Notes: generated by a model not told the origin, from the sequence alone. Shown: positions 34,506 through 44,680, counted from the first letter of the stretch. The stretch: DNA of 64,000 nucleotides from Siminovitchia fordii DSM 16014 = CIP 108821 (GCF_000374565.1 NZ_KB894689.1:156846-220845); one strand, 5' to 3'. Numbers and translations are program-made.

Positions 34506-35606
34506 ATGGAAATTGCAGTGCTTGGAGGCGGAAACGGCTGTTATGCGGCAGCGGTTGATCTCACAGAACAGGGACACAGGGTGAGGTTATGGAGAAGAAA
34601 TCAGGAATTGTTCAAGGGTGTATTGGACAAGCAGGCCATTACTGTGAAAGATCGAAAAGGAACGCGGGAAGTTCAGCTTCATTTGGCGACCAGCGACTTA
34701 GAGGCTGCAGTACAGAATGCGGAATTGATAGTTATCCCATTACCCGCCACCACTCAGGTTTCGTTGGCAAAAATACTGACTCCCGTACTTGAGGATGGCC
34801 AGGTGATATTTCTTCCGCCAGGTACCTTTGGAAGCTATCTGATGTCAAAAGCGTTAGCAGAAGAAGGATGCCAAGCACATGTCGCTTTTGCAGAAACTGG
34901 AACCTTGCCTTATTTGGCCAGGAAATATGATGAAGAAACAGTTTCGATCTCAGGGCGTGCAACGAGGCTCCCGACAGGTGTCTTTCCTTCCAATCAGTCA
35001 GATAGGGCTTTTCACATTTTAAAACAGGCATATCCATCGGTTGAGCCTATACAGGATGCATTGGATGGGGCGCTGATGAATGCCGGTCCGATCATTCATC
35101 CGCCTCTTATCATTATGAATGCAGGGCCCATCGAGCATTTCGACAGATGGGATATCCATGATGAAGGGACGCAGCCATCAGTCAGGAACGTCCATAAAGC
35201 CCTAGATGCAGAGAGAATTAAAATCCGCGAGGCGCTGGGATATACAGCTCCGCACTTTCCTTTGGATGACCACTACAACTTGGATGGAGACGAATGGATG
35301 TATGGGAATGGGGCCCATGAAGAGTTGGTCGACGGGGAAGATTGGTATGAACCGCTCGATTTGAAGACGCACCGGTATATGAGGGAAGACATTGCCTGCG
35401 GTTTAGCGTTTCTTGTCTCCCTCGGTGAATGGCTGAATATACCGGTTCCGACAGCAGCTGGATTGCTTTCTATTGCAAGCAGCATAGTTGGAGAAGATTT
35501 AAGAAAAACAGGGCGGACAATGGAAAACATCGGCTTGTCGTCTAAAACAACGGAAGAGCTGAAAATGTTGCTGCAGAAAGGTTTAGTTCAATATGAAGTC
35601 AATTAA
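34506..35606 (+). CDS. opine/NAD-dependent dehydrogenase (octopine/nopaline dehydrogenase family)
   Basis: 366 residues. Rossmann motif VLGGGNGCYAAAVDL at the N-terminus; the C-terminal helical domain contains MNAGPIIHPPLIIMNAGP and the DDHYN region typical of opine dehydrogenases. The family reversibly joins or splits an amino acid and a 2-oxo acid using NAD(P)H. AGGGGGG precedes the ATG. It overlaps the next dehydrogenase by 14 bases. In a catabolic operon it would act in the oxidative, opine-splitting direction (inference). Confidence 0.82.
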   Translation: MEIAVLGGGNGCYAAAVDLTEQGHRVRLWRRNQELFKGVLDKQAITVKDRKGTREVQLHLATSDLEAAVQNAELIVIPLPATTQVSLAKILTPVLEDGQVIFLPPGTFGSYLMSKALAEEGCQAHVAFAETGTLPYLARKYDEETVSISGRATRLPTGVFPSNQSDRAFHILKQAYPSVEPIQDALDGALMNAGPIIHPPLIIMNAGPIEHFDRWDIHDEGTQPSVRNVHKALDAERIKIREALGYTAPHFPLDDHYNLDGDEWMYGNGAHEELVDGEDWYEPLDLKTHRYMREDIACGLAFLVSLGEWLNIPVPTAAGLLSIASSIVGEDLRKTGRTMENIGLSSKTTEELKMLLQKGLVQYEVN

Positions 35607-36597
35607 TGGCTGCATCCTGATTGCCGGCGCAGGGAGAATGGGCAGGGGAATCGCGTTGACATTCGCCTATCAAGGGTATGAAGTTAATTTGGTTGACTTT
35701 AAGCAAAGGACCAATGGGGAGTTTGCGCAATATGTAATTGATGCAAAGCAGGAAATCAAAGGCCAGTTGTCTATTCTGTCTCGCAGTGGTGTCCTGTCCG
35801 AGGAGTCCGTCGAGCTGGTTCTGGACCGGATACATATCCGTCCGAAGGATGAGAAATGTGGATGGGAGCGCGCAGATATAGTATTTGAGGCGTTACCGGA
35901 AATAGCGGAGGCAAAAAGAGAGGCTTTTGAATTTATCTGTCTTAAAGTTCCTCAAGAGGTGCCGATTGCATCCACATCTTCCGCTTATTCTGCTAACGAA
36001 CTGGCAGAAATGGTCACACAAAAAGAGAGGTTCTTAAATACTCACTGGCTGAACCCTGCCTATCTTATTCCGTTGGTGGAAGTAAGCCCGGGCACCGAGA
36101 CGAGTGGAGAGGTTCTGGGTGAGGTCTTCCAACTCCTTGAGCGAATTGGGAAAGTGCCGGTCAAGTGTGCGCCATCTCCAGGATATATTGTCCCCAGGGT
36201 TCAGGCGCTTGCCATGAACGAAGCTGCCAGACTGGTTGAAGATGGAGTGGCTTCTCCAGAAGACATTGACAAAGCTGTCCGAGTCGGGTTTGGCCTGCGA
36301 TTTGCCGTTCTGGGCCTTCTGGAGTTCATTGACTGGGGAGGGGCAGACACACTTTACCATGCAAGTAACCATCTGCAATTGTCATTGGGAACAGACAGGT
36401 TCACTCCTCCTCAGATCATTCAAGAAAAAATAGAGCAGGGGGACATCGGAATGAAGACCGGAAGAGGGTTTTATTCCTTCGATGAAAAAAGGATGGATCA
36501 GTATCAACTGGAAACCATTCAAAAGTTCATTGATTTATTGGATCATTTGGGACTAATACCGAAGCCGGCTGTTGAGCCATTAGTGACTAAGGAGTAA
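35593..36597 (+). CDS. 3-hydroxyacyl-CoA dehydrogenase family protein
   Basis: 334 residues. N-terminal ILIAGAGRMGRGIALTFAYQG binds NAD; LNTHWLNPAYLIPLVEVSPG and GKVPVKCAPSPGYIVPRVQ carry the catalytic His and substrate region. The family includes 3-hydroxybutyryl-CoA, L-carnitine and L-gulonate dehydrogenases, so a 3-hydroxy acid or CoA ester is the likely substrate. Starts inside the 3' end of the opine-dehydrogenase-like gene; a strong terminator follows. Confidence 0.85.
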   Translation: MKSINGCILIAGAGRMGRGIALTFAYQGYEVNLVDFKQRTNGEFAQYVIDAKQEIKGQLSILSRSGVLSEESVELVLDRIHIRPKDEKCGWERADIVFEALPEIAEAKREAFEFICLKVPQEVPIASTSSAYSANELAEMVTQKERFLNTHWLNPAYLIPLVEVSPGTETSGEVLGEVFQLLERIGKVPVKCAPSPGYIVPRVQALAMNEAARLVEDGVASPEDIDKAVRVGFGLRFAVLGLLEFIDWGGADTLYHASNHLQLSLGTDRFTPPQIIQEKIEQGDIGMKTGRGFYSFDEKRMDQYQLETIQKFIDLLDHLGLIPKPAVEPLVTKE

Positions 36598-36604
36598 CAT
36601 ATGC

Positions 36605-36635
36605 GTTCAGCTCTACCCGAGAGCTGAACCTTTTT
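36605..36635 (+). terminator. intrinsic terminator after the dehydrogenase pair
   Basis: GTTCAGCTCT (36605-36614) pairs perfectly with AGAGCTGAAC (36620-36629), followed by TTTTT. It ends the first TRAP/amidase operon. Confidence 0.92.
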
Positions 36636-36700
36636 AATAAGACTCCTTTACAATATCGAATCCCTGCTTCAAATAAATATTGCGCAAAAAAGGTGGTTAT

Positions 36701-37705
36701 ATGAAAAAACTACTCGTTGGTCTTTTATTGTTGTGCATGATTTTTATCAGCGCCTGCGGCAATAAAGAGGTAACCGGGACATCCGGTAAACAACAATCAG
36801 AGTCTGTCACTTTTACAGCAGTCAGTTTTCTTCCGAAAAATGATCCTCTGACCATTACTTTAAATGAATGGATCGAAGAAGTTGAAACAGTGACAGAAGG
36901 AAGGGTCAAGATTGATTGGAAGGGCGGAGCCAATATCATCCCGGTAAACCTTCAGTTTGAAGGATTAACATCAGGAATTGTCGATGTGCTCTTTACATAT
37001 ACGGGGCAATATCATTCACAAGCTCCCGCAGTCTCTGCTTTACCGCTCTCACAGCTTACTCCTTGGGAGGAAAGAGAAAATGGATTATACGATGAAATGG
37101 TCAAGGAGCATCAATCACTCGGAGTCCAATATATTGGCAGATGGCTCTCAGGCTCCCCGCGGATTTGGCTGAATGAACCGATTGAAGAATTAAAGGAGTT
37201 AGAGGGCATGCAAATCCGCTCCGCACCCAACTATCGGCGTTTTTTTAATGACATAGGGATATCTTCCGTCATGGTTGCCCCAACGGAAGTCTATACTTCT
37301 CTACAAACAGGGGTGGTGAAAGGCTTTGTATACGGCGGGCTTGTAGGACCCCGGAGAAATGGATGGACAGATGCTTCTAAATATGTGCTGGATCATCCGT
37401 TCTGGAATCAAAACTGCACCATTTTAATGAATGATAGTAAATGGAATGAAATATCACCGGAAGATCAGCAGGCGATCATCCATGCCACAGCCGCTTATGA
37501 AAAGAAAATGGTTGAACATTACTTGAAAGAAGATGAGGTTGAGAAGGAAGAATTGCTCAAGGCAGGAATTGAGTTTATTCAACTGTCTTCAGAGGATGGA
37601 GAAAAGTTTACCAACCAGGCCTACGAGGTGGAGTGGAGATATCTGGAAGAAAAGGTGCCTGATAAAGTGGAAAAACTTCGGGAACTTACGACCACGGAAT
37701 CATAG
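36701..37705 (+). CDS. TRAP transporter solute-binding lipoprotein, DctP family (3)
   Basis: 334 residues, lipobox MIFISAC. The DctP fold is present (FEGLTSGIVDVLFTY, QIRSAPNYRRFFNDIG, SLQTGVVKGFVYGG) but it is clearly more distant than the pair at 28961/33444. ATG at 36701 behind AGGTGG. First gene of a second TRAP operon. Confidence 0.9.
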   Translation: MKKLLVGLLLLCMIFISACGNKEVTGTSGKQQSESVTFTAVSFLPKNDPLTITLNEWIEEVETVTEGRVKIDWKGGANIIPVNLQFEGLTSGIVDVLFTYTGQYHSQAPAVSALPLSQLTPWEERENGLYDEMVKEHQSLGVQYIGRWLSGSPRIWLNEPIEELKELEGMQIRSAPNYRRFFNDIGISSVMVAPTEVYTSLQTGVVKGFVYGGLVGPRRNGWTDASKYVLDHPFWNQNCTILMNDSKWNEISPEDQQAIIHATAAYEKKMVEHYLKEDEVEKEELLKAGIEFIQLSSEDGEKFTNQAYEVEWRYLEEKVPDKVEKLRELTTTES

Positions 37706-37733
37706 CTAAAGGAGTAATCAAAGGAGGCAGAGG

Positions 37734-38234
37734 ATGTTGAGAAAAGCAGTAAATCGTATGACGGATGTATTTGGCATGATCGGCATCGTCCTTATTATCG
37801 GGTTGTGCTGCCTGGTGATCATTGAAATCATCAACCGGAATTTTCTCTATTTGGGGATGGACTGGACGATTGAGATGACAGAGTACATGCTTGCTTTTAT
37901 AACTTTTTGCGGAGCTGGTTGGCTATTGAAAGCGGATGGCCATATCAAATTCGATTTAATTACGGAGAGATTGTCACCTAAATATAAAAGGGCTGCAAAC
38001 ATTCTCAGTTCATCAATAGGATTTTTGATCACTGCCTTACTGACAATTTTCGGTTTTTATAAAGTGGTGGGCTTAATATCCCGGGGGATTGTGACAGAGA
38101 CAGTCTTGGAACTGCCCCAAGCGCTGCTTATCGGTATAGTGCCGGTGGGCCTGTTCATTGCCTCACTGCAATTTTTGTTCAGAATGATTGACTCCTTTAA
38201 TGAGCTCCCTGCCGAACAGAAAGGAGAAAATTGA
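37734..38234 (+). CDS. TRAP transporter small permease, DctQ family (2)
   Basis: 166 residues with four helices. MTEYMLAFITFCGAGWLLKADGHIKFDLI is the DctQ-type region. ATG behind AAGGAGG. Ends where DctM begins. Confidence 0.88.
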   Translation: MLRKAVNRMTDVFGMIGIVLIIGLCCLVIIEIINRNFLYLGMDWTIEMTEYMLAFITFCGAGWLLKADGHIKFDLITERLSPKYKRAANILSSSIGFLITALLTIFGFYKVVGLISRGIVTETVLELPQALLIGIVPVGLFIASLQFLFRMIDSFNELPAEQKGEN

Positions 38235-39544
38235 TGGAATGGTATATGGTGTTAACTCTCATATTTATAGGATTGGCATTTTTGTTTGGAATCGGTATGC
38301 CTGTTGCCTTTGCCTTCTTGGTGGTAAATACGATCGCCGTTTTTATTCTATGGAATGGGACCAACGGGGTGGAATTACTGACTATGGATATGTTTCAATC
38401 TGTCAGTCTGTTCTCTCTGCTCCCTATCCCCATGTTTATTTTAATGGGAGAGATTATGTTCCGGACGGGTATCGGGGCCTATGTGTTTGAAGCGCTTGGC
38501 AAGTGGCTGGGTGCGCTGCCGGGTCGATTGAGTCTGCTGGCGGTCGGAAGCGGGACGCTATTTTCCGCTTTGAGCGGGTCAAGTGTGGCGAGTACCGCCT
38601 TGCTGGGATCACTTTTAGTCCCTGAAATGGAGAAAAAAGGGTATAGTCACAAGATGTCGATTGGACCCATATTGGGGAGTGCAGGCTTAGCCACAATGAT
38701 CCCGCCGACTGCGCTTGGCGTCATCCTTGCTTCTCTAGCGGGAATACCTGTCGGGCATTTCCTGGTGGCCATCGTGATTCCCGGATTGTTGTTAGCGTTA
38801 ATTTTTGTTATTTATGTCACTATACGTTGTGCTCTACAGCCGGAGTTGGCTCCTACTTACCATGTCGAGAAGGTGTCTTGGGCTGAAAGGATAAAAGATA
38901 CAATGAAATACATCATGCCTATTGGCCTTATTGTAGCCATCATTGTAGCTTCAATCATGTTAGGGATCGCTACACCGACTGAATCGGCGGTCCTCGGAGC
39001 AGTTGCCGTTGTACTCCTGGCAGCCTTCTATAAAAGATTGACGTATAAACTGCTGTTGGAGTCCCTTCATGGAACATTAAAAACAACTGCTATGATTTTA
39101 ATGATCATGGCGGGAGCTTCCATATTCAGTCAGGTTCTCAGTTTTACAGGAATTACGGAAGCTCTTATCCTGTTTTTCAGCGAGCTTTCAATACCTCCTA
39201 TTCTGGTGTTGTTCATATTACAGATCTTGCTCATTTTTCTTGGCTGCTTTCTGGAGCCTGTTTCCATTATGATGATGACCCTGCCATTACTCATGCCCAT
39301 AATAGGAGCAGTTGGATTTGATAAAATCTGGTTTTCGGTCATTTTACTGCTGAATATGCAATTGGCAACGATCACACCGCCGTTTGGAATGGACCTGTTT
39401 GCGATGAAGGGCGTTTTGGCCGATAAAGTAAGCATGGGGCAGATATACAGTGCAGTCACCCCGTTTATTATATTAAATGTTGTTTGTATGGTATTACTTA
39501 TCATGTTTCCCCAGTTAGTATTATGGCTGCCAAGCTTGATGTGA
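38234..39544 (+). CDS. TRAP transporter large permease, DctM family (2)
   Basis: 436 residues, about 12 helices. FSALSGSSVASTALLGSLLVPEM and ATMIPPTALGVILASL match DctM; ITPPFGMDLFAMKG is the C-terminal repeat. ATG at 38234 with AAGGAG upstream, overlapping the dctQ stop. Completes a second three-part TRAP system. Confidence 0.92.
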   Translation: MEWYMVLTLIFIGLAFLFGIGMPVAFAFLVVNTIAVFILWNGTNGVELLTMDMFQSVSLFSLLPIPMFILMGEIMFRTGIGAYVFEALGKWLGALPGRLSLLAVGSGTLFSALSGSSVASTALLGSLLVPEMEKKGYSHKMSIGPILGSAGLATMIPPTALGVILASLAGIPVGHFLVAIVIPGLLLALIFVIYVTIRCALQPELAPTYHVEKVSWAERIKDTMKYIMPIGLIVAIIVASIMLGIATPTESAVLGAVAVVLLAAFYKRLTYKLLLESLHGTLKTTAMILMIMAGASIFSQVLSFTGITEALILFFSELSIPPILVLFILQILLIFLGCFLEPVSIMMMTLPLLMPIIGAVGFDKIWFSVILLLNMQLATITPPFGMDLFAMKGVLADKVSMGQIYSAVTPFIILNVVCMVLLIMFPQLVLWLPSLM

Positions 39545-39669
39545 GACAGATACAAGGGGAATCGTATGGTTTTTCTTCGTTTTTTCAGCCTATTGGTATG
39601 TTGTGAGAGCTGAAAAGTAAATTTAAAATTAAAAATATACACTCATTTAAGTTTGAGGGAGGGATTGAC

Positions 39670-40701
39670 TTGCAGGAGGACAAGGAAGTACGTGATATTA
39701 CGATTATTGGCGGAGGGCCTGTTGGGATCTTTGCGGCCTTTTATGCTGGACTGAGACAGGCAAGTGCCAAAATAATCGATAGCCTTCCGCAATTGGGCGG
39801 ACAATTAAGCGCATTATATCCCGAGAAATATATATACGATGTTGCTGGCTTTCCAAAAGTACGGGCACAGGAGCTTGTGGACAATTTGATTGAGCAAATG
39901 AACATGTTTGAGTCCAATACATCTATCTGTTTGAACCAGGCTGTCCAATCTATCCAAAAAGAGAACGGAATTTTCAGGATCGAGACGAGTTCCGGTCTTC
40001 ACTATTCAAAAACGATTATTATCACAGCGGGAAATGGAGCTTTCCAGCCGCGTAAATTAAAGTTGGAAGAGGTAAGTCAGTTTGAAGATTCTAATGTTCA
40101 CTATTTTATTACTGACCTTGAAAGATTCAGAGATAAGCGTGTAGCCGTTTTCGGCGGAGGGGACTCAGCCGTAGATTGGGCTTTAATGCTCGAACCGATT
40201 GCCAAACAGGTTACCGTTGTGCACCGCCGGGATAAGTTCAGAGCTCATGAACACAGCGTAGAGCTGCTAAAGCAATCTTCGGTGGAGGTTTTGACGCCGT
40301 TTAATCCTATTCAATTCCTAGGCGATGATCGTGTGAAGGAAGTGATTTTGCAAGAAGCAAAGAGTGACTCCGAAATCACGATCCCTGTAGACGACGTCCT
40401 CATCAATTATGGGTTTGTATCCTCCTTGGGCCCTATTTTGGAATGGGAATTACACATCGAGAAGAATTCGATTGTAACGAACTCCAAAATGGAGACAAAT
40501 ATGGAAGGGATTTATGCAGCGGGTGATATTACAACCTATCCGGGCAAGGTGAAGTTAATCGCTTCCGGGTTTGGAGAAGCTACTACAGCTGTAAGCAATG
40601 CCAAGGTATTTATTGACCCTGCTGCAAAGGTACAGTCGCTTCACAGCACAACCATCATGGAAAAAAGGGAAAGGGAAGAAAAGCAGCCAATGACCTTATG
40701 A
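39670..40701 (+). CDS. ferredoxin-NADP+ reductase, thioredoxin-reductase-like (YumC type)
   Basis: 343 residues. FAD-binding [17 protein letters not shown] at the N-terminus, NADPH-binding [14 protein letters not shown] near residue 160 and the FAD-end motif [10 protein letters not shown] near residue 280. No CxxC redox pair, as in bacterial ferredoxin reductases. TTG start at 39670 behind GGGAGGG. A ferredoxin gene follows by 57 bp, so the pair should carry electrons from NADPH to an oxygenase, probably the Rieske enzyme at 25791. Confidence 0.9.
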   Translation: MQEDKEVRDITIIGGGPVGIFAAFYAGLRQASAKIIDSLPQLGGQLSALYPEKYIYDVAGFPKVRAQELVDNLIEQMNMFESNTSICLNQAVQSIQKENGIFRIETSSGLHYSKTIIITAGNGAFQPRKLKLEEVSQFEDSNVHYFITDLERFRDKRVAVFGGGDSAVDWALMLEPIAKQVTVVHRRDKFRAHEHSVELLKQSSVEVLTPFNPIQFLGDDRVKEVILQEAKSDSEITIPVDDVLINYGFVSSLGPILEWELHIEKNSIVTNSKMETNMEGIYAAGDITTYPGKVKLIASGFGEATTAVSNAKVFIDPAAKVQSLHSTTIMEKREREEKQPMTL

Positions 40702-41022
<321 letters not shown>

Positions 41023-41041
41023 TTATAGGAATGTCAAAAAA

Positions 41042-41070
41042 TGGGGGACCTGATGAGAGGGTTCCCCTTG
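41042..41070 (+). terminator. terminator after ferredoxin
   Basis: GGGGGACC pairs with GGTTCCCC around a short loop, then TTGTTTT. Placed 20 bases after the ferredoxin stop. Confidence 0.75.
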
Positions 41071-41345
41071 TTTTATAAAGTATTTAGCCTATTCATATGG
41101 CTATTTCAAATATATTAGTAGGATTATGCGGTACAATACATAACTAAATATTGTTACAATTTGAATAACTTGATTCTTTCGTGCTAGAGTTATAGGTAGC
41201 TGGTCTATCATTTAGTGTATGAGTCTATTCTTATCTTTCTTGTTTTATACATATACACTGTAATGTAATCGCTATCTTAACAGCGAGATCTAACCTGCTT
41301 CAAAGCACAAGATGAAAGTAAATAGTTAACTTGGAGGTAATGATC
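41071..41345. other. intergenic region upstream of the catechol operon
   Basis: AT-rich and presumably holding the catA promoter, but I could not find a convincing -35/-10 pair or an operator. Confidence 0.4.
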
Positions 41346-42128
41346 TTGCAGAAACAAGTAGTGAAAAAGAACGAGCGTGTCGAAGAAGTGTTTAATCTAT
41401 TTATCTCGCATATGCAGGAGTTTTTGAAAGAAGCAAAGTTGAACCACGAGGAATACACCAATTTCGTCAACTGGGCGGATCGACTTGGAAGAGCTGGAGA
41501 ACTTCCTCTTTATGCGGATGTGTTCCTGGAGACACATGTATTGAGAGCTATGTATACGGACAAGCCGGGCACTCAGCCTTCCCTCTTGGGACCTTACTTC
41601 ATTGAAGGCTCGCCGGAAATAGAAAAGGAACCGGGCAAACCCTACACTTTGACTCAGCGGCCTGATGAAGCAGGAGAGGTTTTGATTTTCAAAGGAAATG
41701 TAAGCAATACGGATGGTATGCCGCTCGCAAACGCAAAGGTGGAAATGTGGCAAAACGACAGTACAGGAAAATATTCAGCCTTTGATGCCGATGCACCCAG
41801 ATATAACTTAAGAGGGCACTTTTTCACAGATGAAGACGGGAACTTTGAAGTAAAATCCATTGTTCCGCTCCCTTATTCAATTCCGGATCAGGGCCCTACC
41901 GGGGAGTTCCTGGAATATATGGACCAGCATCCGATGCGTCCGGCGCACCTCCACTTCATGTTTGAAGCCGACGGCCATGAAACACTGATCACCCAGGTGT
42001 TCTTCGAGGGCGATGAGTGGCTGGAAACAGACGTAGCAGACGGCGTACGAACAGAACTGGTCACCAAGCTGGAGGATAAGGGCGATCACAAGGAAGCTTC
42101 TTTAAATTTTGTTATGCGCCGGGAATAA
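41346..42128 (+). CDS. catA: catechol 1,2-dioxygenase (intradiol)
   Basis: 260 residues. N-terminal helical dimerisation region, then the Fe(III) ligands: tyrosines in PRYNLRGHF and PYSIPDQGPTG and histidines in RPAHLHFMF. Cleaves catechol between its hydroxyls to cis,cis-muconate. TTG at 41346 chosen because GGAGG lies 8 bases upstream; ATG 41340 is too close. Hydroxyquinol or chlorocatechol are possible alternate substrates, but catB and beta-ketoadipate genes follow. Composition grows GC-rich in its 3' third. Confidence 0.88.
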   Translation: MQKQVVKKNERVEEVFNLFISHMQEFLKEAKLNHEEYTNFVNWADRLGRAGELPLYADVFLETHVLRAMYTDKPGTQPSLLGPYFIEGSPEIEKEPGKPYTLTQRPDEAGEVLIFKGNVSNTDGMPLANAKVEMWQNDSTGKYSAFDADAPRYNLRGHFFTDEDGNFEVKSIVPLPYSIPDQGPTGEFLEYMDQHPMRPAHLHFMFEADGHETLITQVFFEGDEWLETDVADGVRTELVTKLEDKGDHKEASLNFVMRRE

Positions 42129-42208
42129 CCTCCGGCTGCCGGGGGCATAAAAACTGTCCCCTTTTTTCTTTGCCTGAAGTTCTTTATAAGTACAGGAGGA
42201 GATTTTCC

Positions 42209-43348
42209 GTGACAACCTTGCGAATTAAACGCATTACTACAGAATTGCTGGACATCCCCATTAAACGACCCCACCAGTTTTCGACCGAAAAGGTGGCCGC
42301 CAAAAGCTTCGTGCTCATCCGAATGGAACTGAGCAACGGTGTCGTGGGTATCGGAGAAGGCACAACGCCGGGAATCTGGTGGAATGGTGAGAGTGTGGAA
42401 ACGATGAAGCTCGTCATCGACCGGTACGCCGTCCCCCTGCTTCTGGAGGAGAATCCTATTTATATTGAAAAGATCATGCAGAAGCTGAACCGGCAGATCC
42501 GTGCGAATCCATTTGCGAAAGCCACGGTTGAAATGGCGCTCTATGATGCACTTGGAAAAACGTATGACGTACCGGTCCATCAGCTGCTGGGCGGCCTGCA
42601 CATGGAAAACATACCTGTTCGCTGGGCCCTTGCTTCCGGAACGCCCGAAGGGGATGTCGAAGAAGCAATCGGCCACGTGGATGCCGGACGCTATGCCAAC
42701 TTCAAAACGAAGTCCGGTAAGGAGAGTCCTGATGACGATGCCATGCGCAATATAAGGATCGCCGAAGGCATCAGAGGCAGGTCCTCCATCGGGATCGACC
42801 CGAACGGTTCTTGGGATAAGGTCACTGTGATGAAATGGATGGACGCCTTCTTCGAAGCTGGCATCGACTTCCTTGAGCAGCCGCTTCCACCAGAAGACAT
42901 CCGGGGTCTTGCCCAACTGGCTGCCATGAAAAAAGTACCCATCATGGCCGACGAAAGCCTGGCCACTGTCCAAGATGCCCTTCGCCTGGCGGAAGAAAAA
43001 GCGGCGGATATTTTTTCCCTGAAAATACATAAATCGGGCGGAATGAAGAACACGGTGAGAATTGCAGGAATCGCCCAAGCAGCCGGCATCTCCTGTTTTG
43101 GGGGAACGTCACTGGAAAGCTCCATCGGAACCGCTGCCTGCGTGCATGCCTATGCCTCCATCCCGAATCTGGATTACGGCAGTGAGCTGTTCGGTCCTGA
43201 CTGGCTGGCCGATGATCCGGTGAAAAACCCGCTGACCATTAGGGACGGGTCCATTCTGGTTCCTGATAGACCGGGTCTTGGAGTAGAGCTGGATGAAGCA
43301 AAAGTGGAAAAATATCGAAGAGAAGAGAAAGGAGTGCTGACCCGATGA
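42209..43348 (+). CDS. catB: muconate cycloisomerase
   Basis: 379 residues, enolase superfamily. Catalytic lysines in NFKTKSGK, metal ligands in IGIDPNG, LEQPLPP and MADESL, and the second base in SLKIHKSGGM. It lactonises cis,cis-muconate to muconolactone. GTG at 42209 with AGGAGGAG upstream. Ends in an ATGA overlap with the DUF3237 gene. GC-rich compared with the rest of the window. Confidence 0.9.
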   Translation: MTTLRIKRITTELLDIPIKRPHQFSTEKVAAKSFVLIRMELSNGVVGIGEGTTPGIWWNGESVETMKLVIDRYAVPLLLEENPIYIEKIMQKLNRQIRANPFAKATVEMALYDALGKTYDVPVHQLLGGLHMENIPVRWALASGTPEGDVEEAIGHVDAGRYANFKTKSGKESPDDDAMRNIRIAEGIRGRSSIGIDPNGSWDKVTVMKWMDAFFEAGIDFLEQPLPPEDIRGLAQLAAMKKVPIMADESLATVQDALRLAEEKAADIFSLKIHKSGGMKNTVRIAGIAQAAGISCFGGTSLESSIGTAACVHAYASIPNLDYGSELFGPDWLADDPVKNPLTIRDGSILVPDRPGLGVELDEAKVEKYRREEKGVLTR

Positions 43349-43812
43349 GACATTTGCCTGCCCCCTCCCTTTCTTTTTTATGTGATATGGAGTTGACCGT
43401 CGAAGGGGCCCATCTGCCTGGAAAGACCCCGATCGGCAATCGGCGGATCATCCGCGTTACCGGTGGTGCCTTGCGAGGCGACCGGCTGACGGCTGAGGTG
43501 ATTCCCGGCGGAGATGACTGGATCACTGTCCGGGAAGACGGCACCATCATTCAGGACGTGAGGATTTTACTGAAAACAGATGACGGTGAGCTGATCATGA
43601 TGTCCTATAGAGGCATTCGCACCGGAGAGCCGGAAGTGCTGCAGCGACTGGACAACAATGAAGAGGTCGACCCGGATGAGTACTATTTCCGGACCGCCCC
43701 TATCTTTGAGACCGCGTCTGCCAAATATGACTGGCTGAACCGCCGGCTGTTCGTTTCCAGAGGCATCCGGCTGCCCGGGAAAGTGAACTATTCCATCTAC
43801 ATCGTCGATTAA
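43345..43812 (+). CDS. DUF3237-family protein, candidate muconolactone isomerase substitute
   Basis: 155 residues, mostly beta strands, with GNRRIIRVTGGALRGDRL, GGDDWITVREDGTIIQDVR and the C-terminal YDWLNRRLFVSRG, typical of DUF3237 (UPF0311) beta-barrels. No enzymatic function is established for the family that I know. Its start overlaps catB (ATGA) and the lactonase gene follows 25 bp later, exactly where catC normally lies. No CatC-like protein (about 90 residues, ferredoxin fold) was found in the window. It may isomerise muconolactone to the enol-lactone (inference). Confidence 0.8.
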   Translation: MRHLPAPSLSFLCDMELTVEGAHLPGKTPIGNRRIIRVTGGALRGDRLTAEVIPGGDDWITVREDGTIIQDVRILLKTDDGELIMMSYRGIRTGEPEVLQRLDNNEEVDPDEYYFRTAPIFETASAKYDWLNRRLFVSRGIRLPGKVNYSIYIVD

Positions 43813-43837
43813 TACGTAGAAAGCGGGGATATGAACA

Positions 43838-44680
43838 ATGGGACAGTACGTGACAACCAAAAAAGGACGTACCTTTTATATCCATGAAACGCCCGGGGAG
43901 CGCGGAACGATCATCGGCTCCCACGGGCTCACCGGCAACCATAAGCAGCTCCATTATTACCAGAAGGCCCTCTCCGACTACCGGTTTATCAGCTACGACA
44001 TCCTCGGCCGCGGAAACAGCGATCCGGCTCCGAAGGACAGCTCGATTGACACCCATGCGGATGACCTGCTGGACCTGATTGACACACTTAAGATTGAGCA
44101 TCCCATCCTTTTGGGCTATTCCATGGGCGCGTACATCAGCGCGATTGCCGCCAGCAGGCTGGATGGGGCAGAAGCGTTGATCCTTCTGGATGGGGCTGGT
44201 AAAGCGGACGAGGCGACCAGGAAGCTCGTCCTCCCTTCCCTGGATCGTTTGAAAAAGACTTTCGCAAGCCCGGACCACTATGCACAGGAGGCGAAAAAGC
44301 TTTATACCGGGCTTGGTGTCGACTGGGGACCGCATATGGAAGAGGTGGTCCGCTATGAAATCAAAGAAGACGGCGGAGCCTGGAGAAACAAATCCGACCC
44401 GGACACCATTGCCCGGGACTTCGAAAGCTTTTACACGTTCCAACATGAAAACGTGCTGGTGCAGATCGACTGTCCCGTCTTTCTGCTGACGGCGACCGGC
44501 AGCCTCGGGGACAAGGGTCCGCTTTTTAAAGATGAGGGCTATGCCGAGACAAAAGAGGCGGCCGGAAACATCCGGACGGCCGTAACATCGGCCAACCATT
44601 ATGAACTGGTGTTCAACTGGCAGCCGGAGATTATCGGGCAACTGGAATCATTTTTATCTCAAAAGGAAGTGAAGTCATGA
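43838..44680 (+). CDS. pcaD: alpha/beta hydrolase, 3-oxoadipate enol-lactonase-like
   Basis: 280 residues. Oxyanion region GSHGLTGNHKQL, nucleophile elbow LLGYSMGAYIS and the C-terminal His in SANHYELVF. By position it hydrolyses the enol-lactone to 3-oxoadipate. ATG at 43838. Overlaps the CoA-transferase gene by ATGA. Confidence 0.82.
   Translation: MGQYVTTKKGRTFYIHETPGERGTIIGSHGLTGNHKQLHYYQKALSDYRFISYDILGRGNSDPAPKDSSIDTHADDLLDLIDTLKIEHPILLGYSMGAYISAIAASRLDGAEALILLDGAGKADEATRKLVLPSLDRLKKTFASPDHYAQEAKKLYTGLGVDWGPHMEEVVRYEIKEDGGAWRNKSDPDTIARDFESFYTFQHENVLVQIDCPVFLLTATGSLGDKGPLFKDEGYAETKEAAGNIRTAVTSANHYELVFNWQPEIIGQLESFLSQKEVKS

Noticed and set aside
42086..43078. 330-codon frame on the minus strand opposite catB
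   Set aside because: It is antisense to a gene with clear enolase-superfamily motifs; long antisense frames are normal in GC-rich coding DNA.
43700..44641. 313-codon minus-strand frame opposite pcaD
   Set aside because: Shadow frame in a GC-rich gene; no motifs or ribosome binding site.
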